Program-made: the position numbers and the translations under genes
Source: Naumannella halotolerans
Lineage (GTDB): Bacteria > Actinomycetota > Actinomycetes > Propionibacteriales > Propionibacteriaceae
Assembly: GCF_004364645.1 (NCBI RefSeq)
Contig: NZ_SOAW01000001.1
Coordinates: 1,054,001 to 1,118,000, forward strand
Reading direction: 5' to 3'
DNA: 64,000 bases
Shown: piece by piece, positions 50,098 to 59,413 of the stretch
Layout: every line of letters begins with the position of its first letter
Position numbering within the stretch: the stretch's first letter is position 1
Notes under the pieces: generated by a model
Told to the model about the DNA's origin: nothing
Seen by the model: the letters and a program-made list of their open reading frames with translations, nothing else
Database searches by the model: none

Positions 50098-50939
50098 ACC
50101 CCCGCCCACCGATCGCGCTGACGATCGCCGGCTCCGATCCCTCCGGCGGGGCCGGTATTCAAGGCGACCTCAAGACCTTCTCCGCACTGGGTGCCTACGG
50201 CACCGCGGTGCTCACCTCACTGACCGCCCAGTCCACCCAGGGAGTCACCGGTGTCCAGGTCGTCCCCGCGGACTTCGTCCGCGCCCAGCTGGACACCCTC
50301 GTAGACGACGTGGCGGTTGACGCCGCCAAGATCGGGATGCTCGCCTCCGCGGCCACCATCGAGACCGTCCTCGCCTTCCTCGACAAGCGCTCCGACGCGG
50401 TGCCGGTTGTGGTCCTCGACCCCGTCATGGTGTCCACCGCCGGTTCCCGGCTGCTGGCCGAGGACGCCGTCGAGCCGATGCGCCAACTCCTGCCGTACGT
50501 CTCCCTCATCACGCCGAACGTCCCCGAGGCCGCCGTGCTGCTCGACGCCGACCCCGCCGAAGACCTCGACACCATGCGCGCCCAGGCCATCGCGCTCCGG
50601 GAGCTGGGCGCCGCGCGGGTGCTGGTCAAGGGGGGCCACCTCGGCGGCGACGCACACGCCACCGACCTGTGGCTCGACGACGCGGGCGAGCAGCTGCTGA
50701 CCGGCCCGCGGGTAGCCACGGTCAACACCCACGGCACCGGGTGCGCCCTGTCCTCCGCGATCGCCGCACTCGCCCCGCGCACCGGGTCCCTGCTAGAGGC
50801 CACCCGCCAGGCCAAGACTTGGCTCACCGGCACCCTGCGGGCCGCCGACGCGCTCCACATCGGCCACGGACCCGGCCCCGTGCACCACTGCCACGACATC
50901 TGGAAAGACGAGAACGACTGGAAGGACAGCGACCGATGA
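50094..50939 (+). CDS. thiD: Hydroxymethylpyrimidine (phosphate) kinase ThiD
   Basis: The 281-residue ribokinase-fold protein has IAGSDPSGGAGIQGDLKTFS at the start, LDPVMVSTAGSRLL in the middle and the anion hole VNTHGTGCALSSAIAA. It phosphorylates HMP twice for ThiE. The GTG start at 50094 overlaps the thiE stop; its TGA overlaps the tenA start. Confidence 0.95.
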   Translation: MNPRPPIALTIAGSDPSGGAGIQGDLKTFSALGAYGTAVLTSLTAQSTQGVTGVQVVPADFVRAQLDTLVDDVAVDAAKIGMLASAATIETVLAFLDKRSDAVPVVVLDPVMVSTAGSRLLAEDAVEPMRQLLPYVSLITPNVPEAAVLLDADPAEDLDTMRAQAIALRELGAARVLVKGGHLGGDAHATDLWLDDAGEQLLTGPRVATVNTHGTGCALSSAIAALAPRTGSLLEATRQAKTWLTGTLRAADALHIGHGPGPVHHCHDIWKDENDWKDSDR

Positions 50940-51637
50940 CCAGCCCACACACCTCCATGCCCGAGACGATTCGCGACCACGACGACACTGGCGTGTTCAG
51001 CACCGTGGCGTGGCATCGCACGGCCAGGGTCCGCGAGGCGATCGACGCGCTGCCCTTGTTGCACCAGCTGAGCGACGCGACCCTGGCGGAAGAGACGTTC
51101 CGGCACTACCTCGCCCAGGACGCGCTCTACCTGGCCGACTACGGCCGGGTCCTGGCCGCGGCCGCCGCTCAGGCCCAGGCGTCGGAGGAAATGGCATTCT
51201 GGGCGCAGGCCGCGCGGGAGGTGGTCGAGGTCGAGCGGCAGCTGCACGCCACCCACGTCACCGACCTCACCGCCGCCGAGCCCTCACCGACCACGGTTGC
51301 CTACACCTCCTACCTGCTGAGCCTCGCGACAGCGGGAAACTACCCGGTCCTCGCGGCCGGCATCCTGCCCTGCTTCTGGGTCTACGACGACGTCGGCACC
51401 CGTTTGAAGGCCGCCGTCGGTGACCTGAGCACGCACCCGTACGGGGACTGGATCGCCACCTACGGCGATCCAGACTTCACCGCCGCCACCGACACTGCCC
51501 GGGACATCGTGGACCACCTCGCCGACCAGGCCAGCCCCGGCACACTGGCGCGCATGCACACCGCGTTCCACCGCGCCACCCAGTACGAGTGGATGTTCTG
51601 GGACGCCGCCCACCGGCAGGAGACCTGGCCCATCTGA
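50936..51637 (+). CDS. tenA: TenA family thiaminase II / aminopyrimidine aminohydrolase
   Basis: The 233-residue helical protein has the catalytic cysteine in ILPCFWVYDD and the C-terminal glutamate in YEWMFWDAAH. TenA converts aminopyrimidine products of degraded thiamine to HMP, so it supplies ThiD with salvaged base. This fits an operon with thiM, thiE and thiD but no thiC or thiG. It is the last coupled gene. The 219 bp after it hold no gene I can support. Confidence 0.93.
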   Translation: MTSPHTSMPETIRDHDDTGVFSTVAWHRTARVREAIDALPLLHQLSDATLAEETFRHYLAQDALYLADYGRVLAAAAAQAQASEEMAFWAQAAREVVEVERQLHATHVTDLTAAEPSPTTVAYTSYLLSLATAGNYPVLAAGILPCFWVYDDVGTRLKAAVGDLSTHPYGDWIATYGDPDFTAATDTARDIVDHLADQASPGTLARMHTAFHRATQYEWMFWDAAHRQETWPI

Positions 51638-51856
51638 GGTCATTCTCCGGTGCGCCCTTGGGCACGCACTCGGCTCATCATGATCCTTCAAGAGCTGGTC
51701 GCCGACCAGGAGCTCCTACCGGCCCGGCGGTGTTGCCCCGCACGGTCGTGTACCCCGGACCCGGGCTGATCAAGCTGCACGGCGCGCTGGCAGGTGCTCC
51801 GGATGAGAACCGCCAGCGTTCAGGCACCACCCGCGCCCCGAAGGAGACGCGTCCTA

Positions 51857-53095
51857 TCAGTCAATATGGCCAGTGTCCCCCGAGAGGGCGTCGGTGAGCC
51901 ACCGCGGGTGCATGGGGAGCAACGGTGCCGGAAGCTCATCCGGGGAGAAGAAACCCGCCTGTGAGGTCTCCACACCATCAGGGTGCATCTGACCGCCGCG
52001 CGGGAGGCAGGCGAAGGTGGTGGTGACGAACTGGGTCACTCTCCCGTCGGGATAGGCGAAAACCTGCGAGGCGGGGTCCGAGTACACCCCCACCAGCCGC
52101 TGCACTTGCACCTGCAAGCCGGTCTCTTCGGCGACCTCCCGCACCGCCGCCTGGGCGGCAGTCTCGCCCACCTCGACGTGTCCCGAAGGCAGTCCCCACA
52201 GCCCGTTGTCCAGCCTGCGCCCCAGCAGCACGCGCCCGGCCTCGTCGAAGACCACCGCGGCCACACCCGCCCGCACCTCGTCCGGCCACGGGTACGGCGA
52301 CGGCCGCACCGGACCCATGTCAAGGGCCGGATCAAACAGCCCGGCCAGACCCGTGACCGTGGCCTCCGCAACGGTGGGATCACAGTGCCCACGGTCGCCG
52401 CTCGGCGTCGCGGGAGCGACCAGGATCGCCGGCAGGCCCGCACGGTGCGCCCCGACGACATCCGTGGCCGGAGTATCACCCACGACCACCACTCTCGTGG
52501 CAGCAGGGAGCCCGCGCTGAGCCAGGCGGAACATCTCCGGTCCCGGCTTGCCCACCACGACCGGTCGGCGCCCACTGGCGGTCTGGATCGCTGCGACGAC
52601 CGCGCCGGTGGCCGGCCACGGGCCGCTCGCTGTGGGGAACGTGGCGTCCACGTTCGTGGCCACGAACGGCACGCCGGTACGCAGGAGAGCGGTGGCCTGG
52701 GCGAGGTCCCGGTAGGTCACCGTCTCGTCGCAACCGACCACCACCGCCTCGGCCCCAGACCCCTCCACGGATTCCACGCCTTGGGCCGCGAGTTCGCCGC
52801 GGAGGCCATCACTGCCCACCACATAGGCGCGGGTAATGCCCTGCTGGCGCAGCCAGCACGCCGTAGCCCACCCGGAAGATACGATCTCCTCGACGGTGGC
52901 CCTCACGCCCAGGCGGCCCAGACGGTGGACGACGTCTTTGCGGGACGGGCGGGGATCGTTGGTCACGAACCGGACCACCCGGCCCCGACTCCGCAGGCTG
53001 GCCAAGGCTTCGGTCACGCCGGAAAGCAAGGTGTCTCCGACGTAAACCACGCCGTCAAGATCAAGCAGAAAAACATCGAACTGGTCAACGAGCAC
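51857..53095 (-). CDS. HAD-IIA phosphatase fused to a Nudix hydrolase
   Basis: The 412-residue protein has an N-terminal HAD domain (motif I FLLDLDGVVYVGDT, then VTNDPRPSRKD and GDTPATDVVGAHRAG) of the NagD/PGP type and a C-terminal Nudix domain from about residue 275 (full box GHVEVGETAAQAAVREVAEE plus TGL). The GTG at 53095 follows GGAGG by 6 nt and is preferred over longer frames. Nudix proteins near thiamine genes can remove toxic thiamine analogues or HMP-PP, and HAD enzymes can dephosphorylate TMP; a role in thiamine quality control is inference from the position, convergent with tenA. Confidence 0.88.
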   Translation of the reverse strand: MLVDQFDVFLLDLDGVVYVGDTLLSGVTEALASLRSRGRVVRFVTNDPRPSRKDVVHRLGRLGVRATVEEIVSSGWATACWLRQQGITRAYVVGSDGLRGELAAQGVESVEGSGAEAVVVGCDETVTYRDLAQATALLRTGVPFVATNVDATFPTASGPWPATGAVVAAIQTASGRRPVVVGKPGPEMFRLAQRGLPAATRVVVVGDTPATDVVGAHRAGLPAILVAPATPSGDRGHCDPTVAEATVTGLAGLFDPALDMGPVRPSPYPWPDEVRAGVAAVVFDEAGRVLLGRRLDNGLWGLPSGHVEVGETAAQAAVREVAEETGLQVQVQRLVGVYSDPASQVFAYPDGRVTQFVTTTFACLPRGGQMHPDGVETSQAGFFSPDELPAPLLPMHPRWLTDALSGDTGHID

Positions 53096-53385
53096 AACAA
53101 CCTCCGAGGTCAAGGGACAGTCAGCGCGCATGCTGGCGCTGAGCCATCCCCCTCGGGCATTTTGTGCCAATAGGTGCCCTCCCGCCTGTTCGGCGAAAGC
53201 TGCAGCGCTCGGTCACAGACCCCCAGCCGGCTGGGGCGGAACCCTAGCTGCCTTCTCCCGGCTCGCCCACAATCCTAACCGACCCGACACGAAGTAGCTG
53301 AGCGGTGGAAGTCCCCCCGCGGGCGTGCGAGAGTCGCGGGAACGTACCCCGCTCATTGACGTTCGTAGGTTCCGGACAACAGAGG

Positions 53386-54018
53386 TTACCTGGCTACCTT
53401 GCTGCGGTCCTTGGCCAGGAGCTTGCGTCCGTCCTCGCGGAGTTCGCCGGTGGGTGAGACGTGGCGGTAGAGGGTCTGGCGGGTGATGCCGAGTTCCTTG
53501 CAGAGGTCACCGACGTTGGTACCGGGCTTTCCCATGGAGGCCATGGCGAGGCGGAGCTTGGCGGGGGTCATCTTGTAGGGGCGTCCGCCTTTGCGGCCGC
53601 GGGCCCGGGCGGCGGCTAGGCCGGCGATCGTGCGTTCGGAGATGAGTTCGCGTTCAAACTCGGCCAGGGCGGCGAAGATGCCGAAGACGAGCTTGCCGGA
53701 TGCGGTGGTGGTGTCGAGGGCCGCGCCTTGCCCGGTGAGGACCTTCAGGCCGATGCCGCGTTGGGTGAGGTCGTGGACGATGTTGACCAGGTGACGCAGG
53801 TCGCGGCCGAGCCGGTCCAACTTCCACACCACCAGGGTGTCCCCGTGACGTAGGGACTTCACGCACGCCGCAAGCTCGGGACGGTCCTCCTTCTTGCCCG
53901 AGGCCCTGTCCTCATACAGAGCCTCCGGGTCGACGCCCTCAGCTAGGAGCGCATCCCGCTGCAGGTTCGTGGTCTGCGATCCGTCGGCCTTCGAGACGCG
54001 CATGTAGCCGACCAGCAC
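53386..54018 (-). CDS. Serine recombinase (resolvase/invertase family)
   Basis: The 210-residue protein has a catalytic domain with the serine in GYMRVSKADG, the motif VWKLDRLGRDLRHL, and AALAEFERELISERTIAGL at the linker helix, then a C-terminal helix-turn-helix (VGDLCKELGITRQTLYRHVS). The GTG at 54018 follows GGGAGG. It is divergent from the restriction operon across 50 bp and may act there as an invertase or resolvase. A res-like site was not identified. It is about 40% of the way from the Tn3-type resolvases by eye, so a transposon origin is possible. Confidence 0.85.
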   Translation of the reverse strand: MLVGYMRVSKADGSQTTNLQRDALLAEGVDPEALYEDRASGKKEDRPELAACVKSLRHGDTLVVWKLDRLGRDLRHLVNIVHDLTQRGIGLKVLTGQGAALDTTTASGKLVFGIFAALAEFERELISERTIAGLAAARARGRKGGRPYKMTPAKLRLAMASMGKPGTNVGDLCKELGITRQTLYRHVSPTGELREDGRKLLAKDRSKVAR

Positions 54019-54068
54019 GAGGTGCCTCCCATCTATCACTTATACGACCGATCCTGGACGGGATCGAG

Positions 54069-55946
54069 ATGGAAGGTGTGGCCGTGGCGAACGAGCGAAT
54101 CACAGAGGACATGGTGGACGCCCGGCTACGGTTTCTGGGGTACTACGACGATGACGAGACGATCATCGTCGAGAAGCAGCAGTCGGCCGTCGCGGCCATC
54201 CGGACGGCGTTGGCCAAGGCCTCGAAAGCTGGGAAGGGCGGCGCGGGATACCCCGAGCACATCATCACCGCGCCGGCCACTCCCGACATGGTCGTCCTGA
54301 TCGAGTGCAAGGCTGATGTGAGGAAGCACGAGTCGCCTGGCCGCGATCGCGCCGCAGATTTCGCGGTCGACGGCGTCTTGCACTACGCGAGGTTTCTCTC
54401 GCCGAACTACACCGTGATCGCCGTCGCAGTGTCAGGCGACGAGAAGACGAACGAGTGGTCCTTCTTCGTGATGCCGAAGGGCAGCATCGAGCCGGAGCAA
54501 CTGGTTTCTCCTCAGGGTGCGCCGATCGCCGAGCTCGTCAGCATGGAGGACCTGATCCGTGCCGCCTCGTTCGATCGCAAAGTCCAGGCCCAGCGCACCG
54601 AGGACTTGATCCAGTTCTCGCAGCAGATGCACGAGTTCATGCGCGACGAGGCCGAGCTGGAGGAGAAGGAGAAGCCTCTCGCCGTGGCAGGCACGCTGAT
54701 CGCACTCAAGGACGAGGTGTTCGCCAAGACCTACGATGCCTACCCGGCCAGCCAACTCGCAGGATTCTGGATGGACTCCATTAAGAAGGTGATGTTGGCG
54801 GCGAAGTTGCCAAACGCCAAGATCACGAACATGACCCAGCCCTTCTCGGGGATCGAGGTCCATCCTGAGTTGAGCAAGTCGATGAAGGCGTTCCCGAAGG
54901 GCCTGCTCAACGAGATCGTGAGGATGCTCGCGGAGAAGGTCATGCCGTTCATCACCGTATATCACGACTTCGACGTGGTTGGTGCCTTCTACGGGGAGTT
55001 TCTAAAGTACACCGGCGGGGACGGTAAGGGGCTGGGCATCGTTCTCACGCCCAAGCACGTGACTGAGTTGTTCAGCCTCCTGGCCAACGTAGACAAGGAC
55101 TCGATCGTGCTGGATCCGTGCGCGGGCACTGGCGGATTCCTAATCTCGGCGATGAACCAGATGATGCGCTCGGCCACCACGGAGGCCGAGGTCGAGTCGA
55201 TCAAGAAGAAGCAGCTCGTGGGCGTGGAGCAGCAGCCCTCCATGTATGCCCTCGCGGCGTCAAACATGATCTTGCGGGGCGACGGCAAAGCGAACCTGTA
55301 CCAGGGATCGTGCTTCGACACCGCTATCACCGCTGGCATGAAGGGCCATAAGGCGACAGTGGGGATGGTAAATCCGCCCTACGCCAAGTCCAAAGCCGAC
55401 CTGCATGAGTTGCGGTTCGTCGAGCACATGCTGGACAACTTGGCCCCCGGCGCGACGGGTATCGCTATTGTGCCCATCTCGTGCGCGACGGCCCCGAGCG
55501 AGCACAAGCGGAACCTGTTGAAGAAGCACACCTTGGAAGCCGTGATGTCGATGCCGCCAGAGGTGTTCTATCCCGTGGGGGTCGTCACCTGCGTGATGGT
55601 TTTCACGGCGAAGAAGCCGCACGCTACTTCTAACAGGAAGACGTGGTTCGGGTATTGGCGTGAGGATGGATTCATCAAGGTGAAGAACCTGGGGCGCGTG
55701 GACCGAAACCATGTTCACACGACGATCCGGGACCGTTGGGTCGAGACGTTCCGGAACCGTGAAGTCCATCCAGGCGAGTCGGTCATGCAGATGGTGACGG
55801 CTGGCGACGAGTGGGTGGCTGAGGCCTACATGGAGACGGACTACTCCTCGATCACCCAAGAAGATTTCAAGCAAGTGCTGATGGACTACGCGTTGTTCAC
55901 GCTGCGCAGTTCGTCAGAAGCTGTGGCTGGCGGTGAGAAGGAGTGA
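54069..55946 (+). CDS. BcgI-like restriction-modification subunit (nuclease plus N6-adenine methylase)
   Basis: The 625-residue protein joins an N-terminal PD-(D/E)xK nuclease (PDMVVLIECK, residues 72-81) to an N6-adenine methylase with DPCAGTGGF (349-357) and NPPY (435-438). The size and order fit BcgI subunit A (about 637 residues), a type IIB enzyme that cuts on both sides of its site and needs a separate specificity subunit. That subunit follows with a GTGA overlap. The start may be the ATG at 54069 or a GTG at 54084 that has a better ribosome site (GGAAGG). A type I-like system with fused nuclease is the alternative reading. Confidence 0.85.
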   Translation: MEGVAVANERITEDMVDARLRFLGYYDDDETIIVEKQQSAVAAIRTALAKASKAGKGGAGYPEHIITAPATPDMVVLIECKADVRKHESPGRDRAADFAVDGVLHYARFLSPNYTVIAVAVSGDEKTNEWSFFVMPKGSIEPEQLVSPQGAPIAELVSMEDLIRAASFDRKVQAQRTEDLIQFSQQMHEFMRDEAELEEKEKPLAVAGTLIALKDEVFAKTYDAYPASQLAGFWMDSIKKVMLAAKLPNAKITNMTQPFSGIEVHPELSKSMKAFPKGLLNEIVRMLAEKVMPFITVYHDFDVVGAFYGEFLKYTGGDGKGLGIVLTPKHVTELFSLLANVDKDSIVLDPCAGTGGFLISAMNQMMRSATTEAEVESIKKKQLVGVEQQPSMYALAASNMILRGDGKANLYQGSCFDTAITAGMKGHKATVGMVNPPYAKSKADLHELRFVEHMLDNLAPGATGIAIVPISCATAPSEHKRNLLKKHTLEAVMSMPPEVFYPVGVVTCVMVFTAKKPHATSNRKTWFGYWREDGFIKVKNLGRVDRNHVHTTIRDRWVETFRNREVHPGESVMQMVTAGDEWVAEAYMETDYSSITQEDFKQVLMDYALFTLRSSSEAVAGGEKE

Positions 55947-56917
55947 AGGCACTGTCGGAGCTGTTCGTCGTTGCGTATGGCAACAAGCTCGACATGAACA
56001 AGATGACCCCCGCTATGCCGGGTACTGGGGTCGCGTTCGTGGGCCGAATCGGCGGGTTGAACGGAAAGGCGGGGGTCGCTGGTTGTGTCCGGCCTGTACC
56101 TGGCCTGGAGCCGTTTCCTTCTGGCTGGCTCACAGTGGCGCTGGGTGGGTCCAGGCTCTTGTCAAGCTATGTTCAGCAGCGGCCGTTCTACACGGCGCAG
56201 AACGTCGCTGTCCTGGAGCCCCGGGACCCCGGCATGCCGCTGGTGCAGAAGCTCTACTACGCGATGTGCATCCGAGCCAATGCGTTCAGGTATAGCGCCT
56301 TCGGCCGGGAGGCGAATAGGACGTTGGGAGCCGTGCTCTTGCCCAGCGAAATACCGCAGTGGGTCGATGAAGCCGAAATCCCCGCCTTGTCCTTGTCAGG
56401 GACGGCTGACCTTGGCACTGTAATGGGCCAGTATCCCGGTTCGTCGGATGAAATGGTTCCGATCACCGATCATTTCGATATTGAGTATGGCCATGGGCTA
56501 TCGATGAGCACACTGACCACGGTGAGCGCGCCCGAAGGTGTCAACTTCGTCAGCCGGAAAACTCGAGACAACGGAGTGGCGGGTCGAGTGCTTGTGCCCG
56601 ATGGAGTCACGCTGGCTCCCGCGGGGACCCTGTCAGTTGCGCTGAGCGCAACACCCCTCGCCACCTTCTTCCAAAGTGAGCCCTACGTCACTGGCTACCA
56701 TGTGGCCATCTTGCGCCCGAAGACCCAGATGTCCATCGGCGAGCTGCTCTGGTGGAAGATGGCGGTCGAGGCGAATAAATACCGGTACTCCTACGGCCGA
56801 CAGGCGAACAGAACCCTTTCGTCACTGCTTGTCCCCGCGGCCCCCGCGGCTTGTGTGGCCGAGGTCCTTCGGGAGTTGAGTGTCGGAGGCCGCGAGATCG
56901 AGGCGATCGGGGCCTGA
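55943..56917 (+). CDS. BcgI-like specificity subunit (type IIB S subunit)
   Basis: The 324-residue protein is close to BcgI subunit B (about 341). It contains two similar target-recognition units, at about 31-133 and 185-310, each with FVGR/FVSR at the start, a long beta region and the ending GREANRTLGA or GRQANRTLSS. It would read the two halves of a split recognition site. The GTG start overlaps the stop of the methylase-nuclease gene. The serine recombinase gene begins 2 bp after its stop. Confidence 0.85.
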   Translation: MKALSELFVVAYGNKLDMNKMTPAMPGTGVAFVGRIGGLNGKAGVAGCVRPVPGLEPFPSGWLTVALGGSRLLSSYVQQRPFYTAQNVAVLEPRDPGMPLVQKLYYAMCIRANAFRYSAFGREANRTLGAVLLPSEIPQWVDEAEIPALSLSGTADLGTVMGQYPGSSDEMVPITDHFDIEYGHGLSMSTLTTVSAPEGVNFVSRKTRDNGVAGRVLVPDGVTLAPAGTLSVALSATPLATFFQSEPYVTGYHVAILRPKTQMSIGELLWWKMAVEANKYRYSYGRQANRTLSSLLVPAAPAACVAEVLRELSVGGREIEAIGA

Positions 56918-56919
56918 CC

Positions 56920-57483
56920 GTGAAGATCGGTTACGCGAGGGTCTCGACCAAGGGCCAGAGCGAGTCGCTGGAAGTCCAGCGAGCGGCCCTGGAGGCTGCT
57001 GGGTGCGCTCGCGTGTTCAGCGACACCATGAGCGGCGCCAAGGCCGCCAGGCCCGGTCTGAAGGACGCATTGGACTACATGCGGGACGACGATGTGCTGG
57101 TGGTCACCCGCCTTGATCGGCTCGGCCGCACGGCCCTGGACACGCTGCGCACGATCGAGAGCTTGGCCAAGCAGGACGTCGCGGTCGTCGTGATGAAGCC
57201 CGAGCTGGACACCCGCACCAAGGAGGGCCGGCTCATGGTCACGATCATGTCCGGCCTCGCCGAGTTCGAGCGTGACCTGTTGATCGAGCGCACCAAGGAG
57301 GGCGTGGCCCATGCCCGGGCGGAGGGGCGGGTGGCTGGCCCCAAGCCGAAGTTGTCCGCTGAGCAGGTCCGGCTGGCCGGCAAGGCCGTCGCCGGTGGAG
57401 AGTCGGTCTCATCTGTGGCCCGATCGCTGGGGGTGTCGCGTCAGACCCTCTACCGCGCGCTGGATAGGCCCGAGGGTGACTGA
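56920..57483 (+). CDS. Serine recombinase (resolvase/invertase family), second copy
   Basis: The 187-residue protein has the catalytic serine in GYARVSTKGQS (Ser9), LDRLGRTALDTLRTI, and SGLAEFERDLLIERTKEGV, with a C-terminal HTH (VSSVARSLGVSRQTLYRAL). It is only distantly like the recombinase at 53386. The GTG at 56920 starts 2 bp after the S gene, so it is cotranscribed. It may invert or exchange segments of the S gene, or be a transposon remnant. The last 8 bp overlap the next gene. Confidence 0.88.
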   Translation: MKIGYARVSTKGQSESLEVQRAALEAAGCARVFSDTMSGAKAARPGLKDALDYMRDDDVLVVTRLDRLGRTALDTLRTIESLAKQDVAVVVMKPELDTRTKEGRLMVTIMSGLAEFERDLLIERTKEGVAHARAEGRVAGPKPKLSAEQVRLAGKAVAGGESVSSVARSLGVSRQTLYRALDRPEGD

Positions 57484-58270
57484 GGACGAACAGGATGCTC
57501 TGGCCTCGATCCGCCTGGCCTACGAGGATCTCGATCGGTGGCGGGCACGGTCCCGCGGGGTGGAGCGCCCTGAGCCCGGAAGCGAGCTGGCCGGCGACGA
57601 GGCGGTGTGGCCGTACCTCGACCCTGCCGAAGTCGCCCGCCAATCCCTGGTGTCGGCGACCCAGCACCTGAACCTGGCCCGGGCCGCGATTGAGGCTGGG
57701 GAGGTGTTCCCGACAGCGCACTTCTCGGTGCTCCGAGGCGCCCTGGTGGGCAGCAGCATGGCTGTTTGGGTGCTCGGGCCCGACTCCGCGGTGGACCGAC
57801 AGCAGCGGGCGCTGAGGGTAGTCGAGGAGTTCTACAAGCGGGCACTGCAGTACCACGACGACATTCGGCCTCACGTAGACGTGTCGCACCCGGATGCCGC
57901 CCAGTGGCTGGACGCCGGGGAGCACATGCGTCGTCGACGGGCTGAGGCCCGTGCGCGTTGGAGCGCTGCTGACGGACTGAAGGAGGGCCAGGCGCTGGAG
58001 ATGACCAGCATCGTGCGGGTTGTCTCGGAGTTCGTGTTCGCCCCGCAGGAGGCCCTCAACGTCCGTCTGCTGTGGCGGCAGCTCAGCGGGGATGCCCATG
58101 CGCTAACGTGGCAGCTGGTGGGCCGGAGCAGCCATGCGCAGCACGTCGGCGGTGGCATGGCCGAGTTCGCTGCGGGAGGTGACCTCGTCGAGTTGGCAGA
58201 CGTCTTCGGCAAGGTCTTCAGCCTCACTAAGCGTGGCTGGTCCCTGTTTGACCGCCGCTGCGAGGGGTAA
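57476..58270 (+). CDS. Protein of unknown function coupled to the recombinase
   Basis: The 264-residue protein starts with GTG at 57476, overlapping the recombinase stop. It is mostly helical by composition (DEQDALASIRLAYEDLDRWR, then SLVSATQHLNLARAAIEAG) with one short nonpolar patch (GSSMAVWVLGP). I do not recognise it. As the last gene of the restriction cluster, cotranscribed with methylase, S subunit and recombinase, it may belong to the system. A hairpin terminator follows at 58342. Confidence 0.75.
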   Translation: MTEDEQDALASIRLAYEDLDRWRARSRGVERPEPGSELAGDEAVWPYLDPAEVARQSLVSATQHLNLARAAIEAGEVFPTAHFSVLRGALVGSSMAVWVLGPDSAVDRQQRALRVVEEFYKRALQYHDDIRPHVDVSHPDAAQWLDAGEHMRRRRAEARARWSAADGLKEGQALEMTSIVRVVSEFVFAPQEALNVRLLWRQLSGDAHALTWQLVGRSSHAQHVGGGMAEFAAGGDLVELADVFGKVFSLTKRGWSLFDRRCEG

Positions 58271-58341
58271 CGGCCGGTCCTGGGGGGTCACTGCGTGTTT
58301 GCGGTGACTTTAGCGGTCACTTTGAGTTTGGAAACGACGAT

Positions 58342-58375
58342 GGCCTGGTCAGAACATCGTTCTGACCAGGCCTTT
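58342..58375. terminator. Hairpin between the element and tRNA-Pro
   Basis: A perfect 14-bp stem (GGCCTGGTCAGAAC with GTTCTGACCAGGCC) with a 3-nt loop is followed by TTT on the plus strand. It can end the restriction operon and also the tRNA-Pro transcript in the other direction. Confidence 0.8.
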
Positions 58376-58451
<76 letters not shown>

Positions 58452-58558
58452 TGGCAATCGATCGACGGCATCTGCTGTGTCGATCAGCAAGCGGATGCAC
58501 TCTACCAAGCCGGCACGGTATCGGCACAAATCCAGTCGGGGGCCGCTTCCGAAACTGT

Positions 58559-59356
58559 CTATTCCGGGCCGAGGTCCCAGCCGGCGTCGATCCCCCGCTC
58601 TTGCAGTTCCTCGGTCACCCGGAGGGCGATCCGGCGCCAGGCCGGGGTGGTCAGGCTTTGGGTGTTCAACAGCTCGTTCAGCTCCGGATTGGCGAACACC
58701 CCCTGCCAGTCACTGTCCTGTTCGGGATCATCCGGTTCCCAGGTCGAGAGGACCCACTCGACAGTCCTGGCGACGTGGGCCTCCACCCGCGGATCGTCGG
58801 GGTCGGTATCGGCCAGCGCCAGGTTCGCGATCGTCATCCGGATGCTCTCCTCGGTGAACAGCACCTGCCCCGACTCCGAATCGAGCCAGGCCACCAGCTT
58901 CGGCCCGTACAAGGCATGGGCCAGCACCCACGAATCGCGCAGGTAGTCGACCAGCTGCGGCGGCACCTCGGGCTGCTCGCGCATCAGCTCGATGAACCCG
59001 GCCAGCCGTGGCGGCAGCGCCACCCGATCGGCGGAATCGAGGGTGCGCAACGACTCCTGCACCCGCTGCAGACCGGCGATCTGCTCACTCACCTGCTGCT
59101 GGATCTCGGTGATCGCGGTACGAAAACCCGCCTCCGGCCCGTCCAGCACCTCATCCACCCGGGACAACGGGACACCGGCCCGGGCCAGGGCGACGATCCG
59201 TACCAGCCGGATCACGTCCTCGGCGCCGTAGCGGCGATACCCCGCACTGTCCCGCTCGGGCTCGGGCAACAGCCCGCGCTGATGATAGAAGCGGACGGTC
59301 CGCGTGCTCACCCCGGCGAAGGCCGCAAGATCACCGATCTGCAGCGAGACGCTCAT
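58559..59356 (-). CDS. MerR family transcriptional regulator
   Basis: The 265-residue protein has a MerR DNA-binding domain (LQIGDLAAFAGVSTRTVRFY, then DSAGYRRYGAEDVIRLVRI), a dimerisation coiled coil to about residue 110 and a 155-residue C-terminal domain that probably binds a drug-like ligand (TipA-like). GGAGGAG supports the ATG at 59356. It lies 57 bp downstream of the MFS pump gene on the same strand and probably activates it from the dyad at 60730-60744. Confidence 0.9.
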   Translation of the reverse strand: MSVSLQIGDLAAFAGVSTRTVRFYHQRGLLPEPERDSAGYRRYGAEDVIRLVRIVALARAGVPLSRVDEVLDGPEAGFRTAITEIQQQVSEQIAGLQRVQESLRTLDSADRVALPPRLAGFIELMREQPEVPPQLVDYLRDSWVLAHALYGPKLVAWLDSESGQVLFTEESIRMTIANLALADTDPDDPRVEAHVARTVEWVLSTWEPDDPEQDSDWQGVFANPELNELLNTQSLTTPAWRRIALRVTEELQERGIDAGWDLGPE

Positions 59357-59413
59357 CGCTCCTCCGCCCCGGCACTCGGCCGAGACCGGCCACCACCGAA
59401 ACCGGGCCGAGCC

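Noticed and set aside
51638-51856. Possible coding fragment between tenA and the HAD-Nudix gene
   Set aside because: Short frames read LPRTVVYPGPGLIKLHGALA but have no start or ribosome site and no family I know; too little to call a pseudogene.
49000-53385. Right-hand partner of the Tn402-like end
   Set aside because: Scanning for the reverse complement (GTGCAGT...CTGACA) found no match, so I did not call a complete transposon.
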